Positions 1 to 7,990 of a stretch of DNA of 44,065 nucleotides are shown here, in pieces; position 1 is the stretch's first letter, and every line of letters starts with the position of its first letter. A program made the translations under genes and the position numbers. The stretch covers positions 1 through 44,065 of the forward strand of contig CANJQI010000019.1 of the NCBI GenBank assembly GCA_947476215.1. Direction: 5' to 3'. Source of the stretch: Betaproteobacteria bacterium (lineage in GTDB: Bacteria > Pseudomonadota > Gammaproteobacteria > Burkholderiales > SG8-41). Under the pieces are notes generated by a model. It saw only the letters and a program-made list of their open reading frames with translations. It was not told where the DNA came from and made no database searches.

Positions 1-606
1 ATTGCGGATTTCCGCCTGTAGTGCGGCCAACGGCCGCAGGCCGCGCTCGACCCCGACCCACACCAACACGCAGATGATCACGATGAACAGCAATTCCGGC
101 ACCAGCATGCCGAGCAGAATTTTACTGGTTAGTATGTGTCGTTTATTAAGTGTCTCCGCGACCTGAATCAGAACCGGCGGATGTTGCGGGGCATCAAGCA
201 CCTGGGAATATAGCGCGGCAATCCGCACCGAGTGGCCATGGTATACACCGTCATGGAATATCGGTTTGCCGGGCAACGCTTTTTTGGATGGCATAGGAAG
301 GTCCGCGCGACCGGCGATCAACCGGTGACGGGTGTCGTGGACCATGTAGTAAATCCGGTCGTCCTTGTCCGATTCGAGCATGTCTATGGCCGCGCGCGGC
401 AGATCTACCTGCACTTCCCCGTCGCGAAAACGCAGCTGCCGGCTGATGTCACGCGCATTGTCGAACAATGCATTGTCGTAGGCGAGCTTGGTAAATTCGA
501 CCGAGAAAAAATACGACACCACGGAACTGATCAGCAAGACGAGAACGATGGGCGTGAGCAGCGACCCGAGCAATTGATATCGCAGGGTGGTGCCGGGGAT
601 GTTCAC
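1..606 (-). CDS. Sensor histidine kinase, TctE-like, N-terminal part (cut by window edge)
   Basis: The 202 visible residues are the sensory half of an inner-membrane histidine kinase. A membrane segment lies at about residues 11-34, a periplasmic region of about 125 residues follows, and a second membrane segment lies at about 163-186 before the start of the cytoplasmic linker. The short N-terminal sensor with the pattern LRYQLLGSLLTPIV matches the 2CSK_N type found in TctE-like kinases. The start is a GTG at 606 that overlaps the TGA of the response regulator (GTGA), so the pair is translationally coupled. The kinase core (H box, ATPase) lies outside the window, so it cannot be checked. Known TctE proteins respond to tricarboxylates; the ligand here is not shown by sequence. 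Confidence 0.88.
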   Translation of the reverse strand, partial: MNIPGTTLRYQLLGSLLTPIVLVLLISSVVSYFFSVEFTKLAYDNALFDNARDISRQLRFRDGEVQVDLPRAAIDMLESDKDDRIYYMVHDTRHRLIAGRADLPMPSKKALPGKPIFHDGVYHGHSVRIAALYSQVLDAPQHPPVLIQVAETLNKRHILTSKILLGMLVPELLFIVIICVLVWVGVERGLRPLAALQAEIRN

Positions 607-1301
607 GTATTTACGCCTGGTTGCCGCTGTACTTGCTCGTTTTTTTCGAGCAGATAGCCGAGACCGCGTATGGTGCGTATGACTATCCCCGAGGGCTCGA
701 GTTTCTTGCGCAAGCGGTGCACATACACTTCGATCGCATTGCTCCCGACCTCTTCGCCCCAGCCGTAGAGTTGCTCGGCGAGCTGTTCCTTGTTGACCAC
801 GCGTCCGCTACGCAGCATTAGTATCTCCAGTACGCCGAGTTCGCGTGACGACAGCTCCAGGGGCGCGCTTCCCAGCATTGCCCGCCGTCCACCGGTGTCC
901 AGGGTCAGCGCGCCGTGGCTCAAGATCGAACTGCCGCCGGACTGCCCGCGGCGTATCAAAGCGCGCACCCGCGCTTCGAGTTCGGGCAGGTCGAATGGCT
1001 TGGTCAGATAGTCATCAGCACCGAGATCCAGCCCTTTGACGCGATCCGCCAGTGCGTCTCGAGCCGTCAATATCAATACGGGCATCGCGGAGTCGCGTCG
1101 CCGCATGCGTTTCAGCACTTCGAGTCCGTCCAGTTTGGGAAGGCCCAGGTCGAGAATCACGAGATCATACTTCTGTGCGCTTAGCACATGGTCCGCCTGT
1201 TTTCCATCGTGCAGGCAGTCAACCACAAAATCGGCCTGACGCAGTGTACGCGTCAGTCCGTCGGCAAGGACAGGGTCATCTTCGACAATGAGTACTTTCA
1301 T
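603..1301 (-). CDS. OmpR/PhoB-family response regulator (TctD-like)
   Basis: This 232-residue DNA-binding response regulator is the partner of the kinase that follows it on the minus strand. The receiver domain spans about residues 1-115, with the acidic pair E7/D8/D9, phospho-acceptor D51 in VILDLGLPKLDG, T79 in LILTARD and K101 in YLTKPF. A winged-helix effector domain follows (about 125-222), ending in the typical EVYVHRLRKKL and TIRGLGYLL blocks. Its 3' end overlaps the kinase start. By family it would bind promoters as a phosphorylated dimer. TctD proteins control tctCBA uptake genes, so regulation of some of the many Bug genes in this window is plausible but unproven. Confidence 0.95.
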   Translation of the reverse strand: MKVLIVEDDPVLADGLTRTLRQADFVVDCLHDGKQADHVLSAQKYDLVILDLGLPKLDGLEVLKRMRRRDSAMPVLILTARDALADRVKGLDLGADDYLTKPFDLPELEARVRALIRRGQSGGSSILSHGALTLDTGGRRAMLGSAPLELSSRELGVLEILMLRSGRVVNKEQLAEQLYGWGEEVGSNAIEVYVHRLRKKLEPSGIVIRTIRGLGYLLEKNEQVQRQPGVNT

Positions 1302-1440
1302 CTGTTACGCACCCGGATCCCCACAAGCAAAATGAGTCTCCAGTCTACTCCACCGACACCTGTATCATGGCACTGGCGGACTAGCTTACGAACTAGATTT
1401 CCAATTAAAAACCTTTCCTTAGCCTCTGATTTTTGGTATT

Positions 1441-1483
1441 TTATCCGCGCTTATCCGCGCTTATCCGCGCTTATCCGCGCTTA
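1441..1483. repeat. 10-bp perfect tandem repeat, 4 copies
   Basis: The unit TTATCCGCGC is repeated four times without mismatch from 1441 to 1480, followed by the first three bases of a fifth unit. It sits in the 224-bp region between the divergent response regulator (minus) and the PBP7-type gene (plus), about 45 bp upstream of the latter start, so it overlaps where promoter or operator elements would be expected. The AT-rich stretch just before it (1400-1440) fits a promoter region. Copy number may vary between strains. Confidence 0.9.
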
Positions 1484-1525
1484 AGTCCGATCTAGGGCTG
1501 CGATAATATCGAAATAGGGAGAATC

Positions 1526-2563
1526 ATGGTTCCATCTTGGTTAGTGCTGCGTAGGCTGGTGTGTGCCTTGAGCAGCGCGACATTGCTGGCCATGCCCGCA
1601 GTGCATGCGGCAGAAAGCAGGCAACGCGTACAGGTTAATTACCCTGAGCAATCAGGTGCGAAAGCGGCGGTCAAGTCGAATAAGAAAACGGCTGCAAAGT
1701 CCGCCCGCAAGTCCAAGGCCGCGGCAAAAGCCCTGGCGCACAAGCCATCAAGAAAGCCGGGCGCTGCCAGTCATGACCGGCTGGATCTGGCCGCCGACGG
1801 TAGGCCCAACATCAAGTCCGCTTCCGCACTGGTCGTCGACTTTAAGGACGGTCAGACGATATTTTCGAAAAACACACGCATCGTCACACCTATTGCGTCT
1901 ATCACCAAATTGATGACGGCTATGGTCGTGCTGGACGCAAGTCTGCCACTGGAAGAAACCATTCTGATCGATCTGGCGGACCAGGATTTTGTCAAGCACA
2001 CCAGTTCCCGGCTCGCGGTTGGTACCGCCTTGCCGCGTCGCGACATGCTGAGACTGGCGCTGATGTCCTCGGAAAATCGTGCGGCAGCTTCGTTGGCGCG
2101 GGCTTATCCCGGTGGTATCGAAACCTTTATTCCCGCCATGAACCGCAAGGCGGTGGAACTCGGCATGTGGGACACGCGATTTTCCGATTCGACGGGGCTG
2201 TCGAGCGAAAACGTGTCGACTGCCGAAGATCTGGTCAAGATGGTGAAGGGGGCCTTCCAATATCCGTTGATACGCGAATTCACGACAGCCACCGGCTATG
2301 GCGTCGAAACCGCGACCGGGCGCAATCTGCAATACAGTAATTCCAATGGCCTGGTCAAGAATTCGACCTGGGAAATCGGCTTGTCCAAGACCGGGTTCAT
2401 CAATGAAGCGGGACGGTGTCTTGTCATGCAGGCCAAAATCGCTTCGCGCCCCGTGGTCATCGTGTTGCTCGATTCCTGGGGGAAATATACCCGCACCGCG
2501 GATGCCAACCGCATCAAGAAATGGCTGGAAAGCCATTACGATCGCAAACCGCGAGTCGGCTGA
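1526..2563 (+). CDS. pbpG: D-alanyl-D-alanine endopeptidase, PBP7/PbpG type (peptidase S11)
   Basis: This periplasmic low-molecular-weight penicillin-binding protein (345 aa) would cleave D-Ala-mDAP cross-links in peptidoglycan. A Sec signal peptide covers about residues 1-28 (cleavage after AVHAA). A lysine/alanine-rich low-complexity stretch follows (about 45-80), then the S11 domain. The catalytic triad motifs are visible: SITK (S125, K128), SEN (S182-N184) and KTG (K288-G290), the last followed by FINEAGRC, which is typical of the PBP7 branch. The ATG at 1526 has a good ribosome site (AGGGAGAATC). The basic spacer is unusual and may bind wall polymers. An endopeptidase is favoured over a DacA-type carboxypeptidase because there is no C-terminal amphipathic anchor domain. 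Confidence 0.93.
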   Translation: MVPSWLVLRRLVCALSSATLLAMPAVHAAESRQRVQVNYPEQSGAKAAVKSNKKTAAKSARKSKAAAKALAHKPSRKPGAASHDRLDLAADGRPNIKSASALVVDFKDGQTIFSKNTRIVTPIASITKLMTAMVVLDASLPLEETILIDLADQDFVKHTSSRLAVGTALPRRDMLRLALMSSENRAAASLARAYPGGIETFIPAMNRKAVELGMWDTRFSDSTGLSSENVSTAEDLVKMVKGAFQYPLIREFTTATGYGVETATGRNLQYSNSNGLVKNSTWEIGLSKTGFINEAGRCLVMQAKIASRPVVIVLLDSWGKYTRTADANRIKKWLESHYDRKPRVG

Positions 2564-2644
2564 TCGCCTGCTCCGGGTGACGCACCGGTCCGTATGGCGA
2601 CTCCGGATTTCCGTTCCAGTCCGTTTTTTCCGAGGTTTTGATTT

Positions 2645-3616
2645 GTGGACGACGGGTCGCGTCGCGTGATTTACCACGATTTGCTGCTGCTGCGGCAAAG
2701 CATGCTGGCTGAAGTGCTGGGCGATCTGGGACGCACGCAAAAGCAAATACAACCCAAGTACTTCTACGATGCGCACGGATGCACTCTTTTCGAGGCCATT
2801 TGTGGTTTGCCGGAATACTATCCGACGCGTAGCGAACTTGCGATCATGCGGACGCATGCACGCGACATGGCGGAAACCATGGGCGGTGACTGCGCGGTAA
2901 TCGAAATCGGTTGCGGCAACAGCGAAAAGACCCGTTTGTTGCTGGACGCGCTGGCGCCGTGTCAATTTATCGCGGTTGACATCGCGCACGAGCAACTGGA
3001 GGCGTCCTGCAAATCGCTTGCGTTTATGTATCCCGCCATGTCGGTGATTGCGTTGCGTGCCGATTTTGCGCAACCGGTGGCCGTCCCGGCCGATTGCTGG
3101 CGCCAGGCAAGCCGCCGTGTCCTATACTTTCCAGGATCCACCATAGGCAATTTCACGCCGCTGGCAGCGCAGGAATTCCTGCGTCGCTGGACCGCTACTC
3201 TGGGCTCCGGCGGCGCTGCGCTGATAGGCGTTGACCTCAAGAAAGACGCCAGTTTGCTCAACGCGGCTTACGACGATGCCCAAGGTGTAACCGCGGCGTT
3301 CAACAGCAATTTGCTGGTGCGTCTGAATCGCGAACTCGGTGCGGACTTTGACGTGCACGCGTTTCGCCATCACGCGTTTTATCATGCGCAGCGCGGTTGC
3401 ATCGAGATGCACTTGCGCAGTACCAAGCGTCAGCGCGTGACGATAAGCGGGCATGCGTTCGAGTTCCAGCCGGACGAGACCATACACACGGAGAGCTCGT
3501 ATAAATACTCGGTGCCAGAATTTCAGGATCTTTGCCGCGACGCTGGTTATGCGCCGGTCAAATGCTGGGTCGACGAAGCGAACCTGTTCTCAGTGCATTT
3601 GGTCGCGCTGCCTTGA
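2645..3616 (+). CDS. egtD: L-histidine N(alpha)-methyltransferase (EgtD-like)
   Basis: This 323-residue SAM-dependent methyltransferase resembles EgtD, which converts histidine to hercynine (N-alpha-trimethylhistidine), the first step of ergothioneine synthesis. Visible signatures are the N-terminal KYFYDAHGCTLFEAICGLPEYYPTR block, the SAM loop EIGCGNSEKTRLLLDAL, the FPGSTIGNF motif whose Asn contacts histidine in known EgtD, and HTESSYKYS near the C terminus with the substrate-binding Glu and Ser. The likely start is GTG at 2645; no strong ribosome site is visible. The usual partner EgtB (iron sulfoxide synthase) is not adjacent, so the gene stands alone 81 bp after pbpG. It could belong to an EgtB encoded elsewhere or make hercynine only. 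Confidence 0.9.
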   Translation: MDDGSRRVIYHDLLLLRQSMLAEVLGDLGRTQKQIQPKYFYDAHGCTLFEAICGLPEYYPTRSELAIMRTHARDMAETMGGDCAVIEIGCGNSEKTRLLLDALAPCQFIAVDIAHEQLEASCKSLAFMYPAMSVIALRADFAQPVAVPADCWRQASRRVLYFPGSTIGNFTPLAAQEFLRRWTATLGSGGAALIGVDLKKDASLLNAAYDDAQGVTAAFNSNLLVRLNRELGADFDVHAFRHHAFYHAQRGCIEMHLRSTKRQRVTISGHAFEFQPDETIHTESSYKYSVPEFQDLCRDAGYAPVKCWVDEANLFSVHLVALP

Positions 3617-3640
3617 AGGTGCCAAATCGGAGTCTGTAAA

Positions 3641-3805
3641 CCTCGCAACGCGGAGGACGCAGGGGACGCGGAGGGGCGCGGGAAAAACAAAACCTCGGCG
3701 ATCTGCGACTGTACGGCCGGTTGGCGGATGGACCACACAATAGGTGTGGCACAATATTCCTCTGCGCTCCACTGCGTCCTCCGCGTCCCCTGCGTTGAGA
3801 GTTTG
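3641..3805. repeat. Long imperfect inverted repeat (GGACGCRGAGG family)
   Basis: The left arm (about 3641-3683) is built of tandem units of the type GCGGAGGACGCAGGGGACGC, and the right arm (about 3762-3801) is its near-perfect reverse complement. They are separated by about 80 bp. The element lies between the convergent 3' ends of egtD and a Bug gene. A related element is at 11339-11421. There is no coding potential; it may be a non-autonomous or REP-like dispersed repeat and would form a long hairpin in RNA, possibly acting as a bidirectional terminator. Confidence 0.8.
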
Positions 3806-3817
3806 ACGACAGATCGG

Positions 3818-4819
3818 CTACTCGGCGCGTATTCCTGCTGCTTTAACGACTTTTGCGTATTTGACGATTTCGGATTTGATGAGCGCGCTGAATTGTTCGG
3901 GTGTGCCGCCGGCGCCATCCAGGCCCTGGGTGCTGAGTGCATCGAGCATGTCCGGCAGCTTGAGTGCTTTCACGAGATCGCTATTCAGCTTGCGAATGAC
4001 GGGCGCGGGCGCCTGCCGCTGCAAGGCGATGCCATACCAGTTCAACACTTCAAATCCGCTGACGCCAGCCTCCGCGATGGTGGGTACGTCGGGCGCCGCG
4101 GCCGAGCGCTTTGCGCCCGATACGCCGAGCGCGCGCAGCTTGCCGGTTTTCACATGCGGCAGGTTGGGCGCCATGCTGCCAAACATGAGCTGGACATGGC
4201 CGCTCAACAGATCGATCAGGGCCGGTGCCGTACCCTTGTAGGCGACATGCACCAGGTCCGTGCCGGTCGCGAGTTTGAACATCTCCCCGGTCAGGTGCAG
4301 TGACGATCCCTGTCCCGCAGACGCGTAGTTGAGCGCTCCAGGTTTTGATTTTGCCAGCGAAATCAAGTCCTTGACGGATTTGGCGGCGACTGACGGATGG
4401 ACCACGAGTATGAAAGGTGAGGACGCGAGCAGTGTTACGGGCGCAAAATCCTTGACCGGGTCATAGGGTAGTTTGGCGTGCAAGGCGGGGTTGAAGGCAA
4501 GATTGCCGACGCTGGCGAGAAACAATGTGTATCCGTCCGGCACTGAGTGCGCCGCGAGTTCGGCGCCTAGCAGTCCGCCCGCGCCGCCGCGATTATCGAT
4601 AATGACCTGCTGACCGACCACCTCAGACAGTCGTTGCCCCACCGTGCGTGCCAGTATGTCGTTTCCGCCGCCGGGCGGAAAGGGAACGATCAGTCGCAGT
4701 GGCTTGTTGGGATAGCTGGTCGCTGATTTGCCTGCTTGCGCGATTGCACGGCCATTCAGCGCAAGTACGACGGCAGGTACGACAAGCGCAAGGAAAATCG
4801 GAACATGAAGTTGTTTCAT
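3818..4819 (-). CDS. Bug/TctC-family periplasmic solute-binding protein
   Basis: This 333-residue exported binding protein belongs to the tripartite tricarboxylate transporter (TTT) receptor family. It has a signal peptide at about residues 1-28 (ending GRAIAQA), then family blocks in order: YPNKPLRLIVPFPPGGGND, QQVIIDNRGGAGG, VPDGYTLFLA, YDPVKDFAPV, VVHPSVAAKSVKDLI and AYKGTAPALIDLLSGHVQ. It would bind a carboxylate in the periplasm and deliver it to a TctA/TctB-type permease, but no such permease is nearby. It is transcribed alone, divergently from the ribosomal protein THX gene 111 bp away. The ligand cannot be told from sequence. Confidence 0.95.
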   Translation of the reverse strand: MKQLHVPIFLALVVPAVVLALNGRAIAQAGKSATSYPNKPLRLIVPFPPGGGNDILARTVGQRLSEVVGQQVIIDNRGGAGGLLGAELAAHSVPDGYTLFLASVGNLAFNPALHAKLPYDPVKDFAPVTLLASSPFILVVHPSVAAKSVKDLISLAKSKPGALNYASAGQGSSLHLTGEMFKLATGTDLVHVAYKGTAPALIDLLSGHVQLMFGSMAPNLPHVKTGKLRALGVSGAKRSAAAPDVPTIAEAGVSGFEVLNWYGIALQRQAPAPVIRKLNSDLVKALKLPDMLDALSTQGLDGAGGTPEQFSALIKSEIVKYAKVVKAAGIRAE

Positions 4820-4930
4820 TTTTTACCCCCAAGTTCAAGGAGTACGTTAATAAGATTGACCGCGGAGCGCAATTTGACTATTGTTGCGCGCGGTAACCAA
4901 TTTCAAATAACCAGTCAGGAACGGAACATC

Positions 4931-5047
4931 ATGGGACGAGGCGACAAGAAGACACTGCGCGGCAAGATATTCAAAGGTTCGTACGGCAAGACGCGACCGC
5001 ATTTTCCGAAGAAGAAACCCGCGGCAAAACCCGCCGGACGCAAGTAA
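4931..5047 (+). CDS. 30S ribosomal protein THX
   Basis: This very small basic protein (38 aa) begins MGRGDKKTLRGKIFKGSYGK and ends in a lysine/proline-rich tail, which matches bacterial ribosomal protein THX, a peptide that sits in the head of the 30S subunit next to 16S rRNA. The ATG at 4931 is chosen because homology starts exactly there; an AGGAACGGA ribosome site precedes it. An open frame extends upstream but has no similarity and overlaps the Bug gene on the other strand. It is followed by the convergent hydrolase gene after 8 bp. Confidence 0.9.
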   Translation: MGRGDKKTLRGKIFKGSYGKTRPHFPKKKPAAKPAGRK

Positions 5048-5055
5048 CCTCCCGA

Positions 5056-5853
5056 TCAGGGTTTCTGCGCCTGGACACGGTCGAGAAACCCCATCATGGC
5101 GTTGTTAAATAGCTGTGGCTGCTCGACGTTGGACAGGTGCGCGGCCGACGGAATGATCAGGAGTTCCGAACCCGGTAAATTTTGATGGATCGCGCGCGCC
5201 ATGTCGGGTGGGGTGCCGTGGTCCTGATCGCCGACCAGTATGAAGGTCGGACACGCGATTTCCCTGAGCCGCTCCAGCGTATTCACGCGTGATATGGCGT
5301 AACAGCTGCCGCAGAAGCCGTCCACAGGCGTGCTACGTATGTACTCGCCGATACGCTGCATGACCTGCGTCTGAGTTTTGCGGTAGGGTTCCGTGAACCA
5401 CCGTGCCAGCGTGCTTTCCACCATCGCATGCATGCCTTTTTCTTGCGCCATCCGGATGCGGTCTCCCCACATTTTTTCGGCGTCCGGCGGGCGGCGGCTG
5501 GTGGTGTCCGCGAGCAGCAGGCTCTGAAACACGCCGGGATATTTAAGCGCGTACGTCTGGCCTATCATGCCGCCCATGGACAGGCCTACCCAATGGGTCT
5601 GTTTGATGCCGAGCGCCGCGAACAGGCCGTGCACGTCGTCGGCCATCTGCTCCAGTGTGTAATCGCCCGCCGGCGCGCTGCTCGCGCCGTGGCCGCGCGT
5701 GTCAAAGCGCAGCACTTTGTATTTCTTGGTCAGCACATCCATCTGCTCGTCCCACATGTGGATATTGCAGGCGAGCGAGTGCGACAGCGTAACCCAGGGC
5801 CCGCTGCCGTCGATTTCATAGTTGATTTCAATACCGTTCGTCTTAACTTTCAC
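5056..5853 (-). CDS. Alpha/beta hydrolase, 3-oxoadipate enol-lactonase (PcaD)-like
   Basis: This 265-residue cytosolic alpha/beta hydrolase has the nucleophile elbow GLSMGG (S92), acid D208/D210 in ILVGDQDHGTPP and His at 238 in SAAHLSNVEQP. The oxyanion region is SHSLACNIHMW, and RFDTRGHGASSAP is typical of the PcaD branch. PcaD opens 3-oxoadipate enol-lactone in the protocatechuate/beta-ketoadipate pathway, but no other pca gene is present, so the substrate is open. The adjacent minus-strand gene downstream of nothing else in the pathway gives no help. No signal peptide is visible. Family call firm, reaction tentative. Confidence 0.88.
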   Translation of the reverse strand: MKVKTNGIEINYEIDGSGPWVTLSHSLACNIHMWDEQMDVLTKKYKVLRFDTRGHGASSAPAGDYTLEQMADDVHGLFAALGIKQTHWVGLSMGGMIGQTYALKYPGVFQSLLLADTTSRRPPDAEKMWGDRIRMAQEKGMHAMVESTLARWFTEPYRKTQTQVMQRIGEYIRSTPVDGFCGSCYAISRVNTLERLREIACPTFILVGDQDHGTPPDMARAIHQNLPGSELLIIPSAAHLSNVEQPQLFNNAMMGFLDRVQAQKP

Positions 5854-5871
5854 AGTGCCATCCTTCCCGGA

Positions 5872-7932
5872 TTACTTGAGTATCTGGAACAGATTGTTGA
5901 AGTCGTCGGTCCACAACTTCAAACCCGGTATCGCGTCTATTGCGCTGGTCTTGCCCGCGAACGCCTCTCCGGACAGAAGGTTTTTGTCACGCGTTACGAG
6001 CACCCAGTCGGTCTTCGAGTAATCCGATTCCTCCGCATCATCGATGATCAAACCGGTATGCAGTCCGTAGCTGTCTGCAATCTGCTTGACCACAGGCGCA
6101 AGCTTCAGAAAGCGGTTAGTCACATGAAACGCAATTGCCCCGCCGGGCTTGAGGTGTTTCAGATACACCGCCATCGCCTCGCGCGTGATCAGATGCACCG
6201 GGATAGAGTCGCTCGAAAACGCATCGACCACGAGTACGTCGAAATCATGCGGTGCTTCTCGCTCAAGGCTCAGCCGCGCGTCGCCGAGACTGAGCTCGGT
6301 TTTCGCCTTGCTGTCCTTTAAATAGGTGAACTCGGTTTGCGCAAGGTCGATCACCAGGGGATTGATGTCGTAAAAGTGATAGACGTCGCCGGGCTTGCCC
6401 CACGCCGCGAGCGTGCCGGTGCCCAGGCCGATCACGCCGACACGCTGATTTGCCGGGTTTATGTGCTTGATCGCCAGGCCTACCCCCGAATCCGGCCCGT
6501 AGTAAGTGGTCGGCTTGAGCCGACCCTCGGCGCTCAGGTGCTGCTCGCCGTGCAGAATAACACCGTGTATCAGGCGCCGCACCGCGTCCTCGCTGGCCGC
6601 GGGGCCAGTATCCTTGGTACGCAGCGTGCCGTAAAAATTGCGCACAGTGACCCGTGCGTCTTCATTCATCTGTTCGATCTGCTGGTTCCAGAAATAACCG
6701 CATACGCCCGCCAGTGCTATCGGCGTTATCCAGACGAAGAATGGCATCTTGCGCAGTGTCATGGCGGCTAGTATTGCCGTCACGACAAACCCCAGGCCCA
6801 GTTCGTAATAAGCCGGGAAGATGCGTGGCGCGATCAGTCCGACGAACATGCCGCCCAGCGCGCCGCCCAGCGAGACCATCAGATAAAACTGCGTCAGGTA
6901 ACGCGGCGCGGGACGTATCTTTGCAAGCTCACCGTGGAAAAACATGCAACACGCGAACAACCCGGCCAGATACAGCGGAATCGCGGTTTTGATTTCGAGT
7001 GTAACGTCGCTGGTTTGCAGGCCCCACGCGCAAAACCCGAGTATGACCGCCAGAGGACCGAGCACGACAGACCGCCGGTACCAGAAGTCGCTTTCAAAAC
7101 ACAGTATGAAAGTGAGCAAGTACAGGGTCAGGGGCGCGAGCCACAAAAATGGAATTGAGGCGATATTTTGCGTGATGTGATTGGTAATCGCGAGCAGCAG
7201 CCATGAACCCATGGCGGACAGCGCCAGCCACAGAAACAGGTCGAACTTGCCGGGGGCGGGCGCGGCGTCTTGCACTACCACGGTCACGGGCTGTGCATCG
7301 GCGTTGCCCGCATTGCGCAGGCTGTAGAGGGCGGACGCGGCGCACAGGACTGCAAAAAGAGCATAAGCAACCGACCACGAATAGGCCTGCACCGCAGTCG
7401 CCACCCACGTTTCAAACACAAACGGATACGATATCAGCGCCAGCATGGAGGCAAGATTAGACAGCGCAAACAACCGGTAAACCGTGCCGCTGGGGAAGCT
7501 GCGCGCGAACCACGCCTGGACCAGTGGGCCGGTGGTGGCGAGCAGGAAGTAGGGCAGGCCTATGGTCGCGAACAGCAGGCCTATGATGCGCAGCCCGGGG
7601 TCTTCCGCGCCTTCCGGCTTCCAGCTTGAATTGGCGACGATGGGCAGCACGGCAAGGCTGGCTAACAGGAGCACGATATGCAGCATTGCCTGCGTGCGTG
7701 GCTTGAGTTTGCGGGTGGTCAGGTCGGAGTAGGTATAGCCGGCGAGCAGCGCAACCTGGAAAAAAACCAGGCATGTCGTCCATACTGCCGCCGAGCCGCC
7801 AAACCACGGCAATATCTGTTTGGCAATAATAGGCTGAACCAGGAAAAGCAGAAAAGCGCTTGTGAAAATGGTACAACCGTATAGCAGCATCAGTACACTC
7901 GACTTTGGGTTATTGTTGTAAGCGTGGTCCAT
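5872..7932 (-). CDS. Membrane-anchored spermidine synthase-like protein (fused multi-TM + SpeE fold)
   Basis: This 686-residue protein has an N-terminal integral membrane half (about ten hydrophobic segments, beginning LLYGCTIFTSAFLLFLVQP) and a C-terminal spermidine-synthase-type Rossmann domain. The latter has the SAM-binding loop GVIGLGTGTLAAWG, an acidic strand end FYDINP, and VVDAFSSDSIPVHL, where polyamine synthases carry the catalytic Asp. Such fusions are widespread in proteobacteria and of uncertain substrate. The start is set at ATG 7932; ATG 7890 is an alternative, because a TATAAT-like hexamer lies at 7931-7936 on this strand, immediately upstream of the first ATG. A longer frame to 8190 is rejected because it only mirrors the divergent hydratase gene. 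The latter begins 58 bp away. Confidence 0.85.
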   Translation of the reverse strand: MDHAYNNNPKSSVLMLLYGCTIFTSAFLLFLVQPIIAKQILPWFGGSAAVWTTCLVFFQVALLAGYTYSDLTTRKLKPRTQAMLHIVLLLASLAVLPIVANSSWKPEGAEDPGLRIIGLLFATIGLPYFLLATTGPLVQAWFARSFPSGTVYRLFALSNLASMLALISYPFVFETWVATAVQAYSWSVAYALFAVLCAASALYSLRNAGNADAQPVTVVVQDAAPAPGKFDLFLWLALSAMGSWLLLAITNHITQNIASIPFLWLAPLTLYLLTFILCFESDFWYRRSVVLGPLAVILGFCAWGLQTSDVTLEIKTAIPLYLAGLFACCMFFHGELAKIRPAPRYLTQFYLMVSLGGALGGMFVGLIAPRIFPAYYELGLGFVVTAILAAMTLRKMPFFVWITPIALAGVCGYFWNQQIEQMNEDARVTVRNFYGTLRTKDTGPAASEDAVRRLIHGVILHGEQHLSAEGRLKPTTYYGPDSGVGLAIKHINPANQRVGVIGLGTGTLAAWGKPGDVYHFYDINPLVIDLAQTEFTYLKDSKAKTELSLGDARLSLEREAPHDFDVLVVDAFSSDSIPVHLITREAMAVYLKHLKPGGAIAFHVTNRFLKLAPVVKQIADSYGLHTGLIIDDAEESDYSKTDWVLVTRDKNLLSGEAFAGKTSAIDAIPGLKLWTDDFNNLFQILK

Positions 7933-7990
7933 TATACAGGTGTGCCGTCGTCCATCCGTGTACGTCGCCGGGGAGGACAGGAGTTCGCGT

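Noticed and set aside
1748-3073. Long minus-strand open frame (441 codons) opposite pbpG and egtD
   Set aside because: It spans two well-supported plus-strand genes, its composition is the His/Arg/Gln-rich pattern of an antisense frame in GC-rich DNA, and no domain is recognisable.
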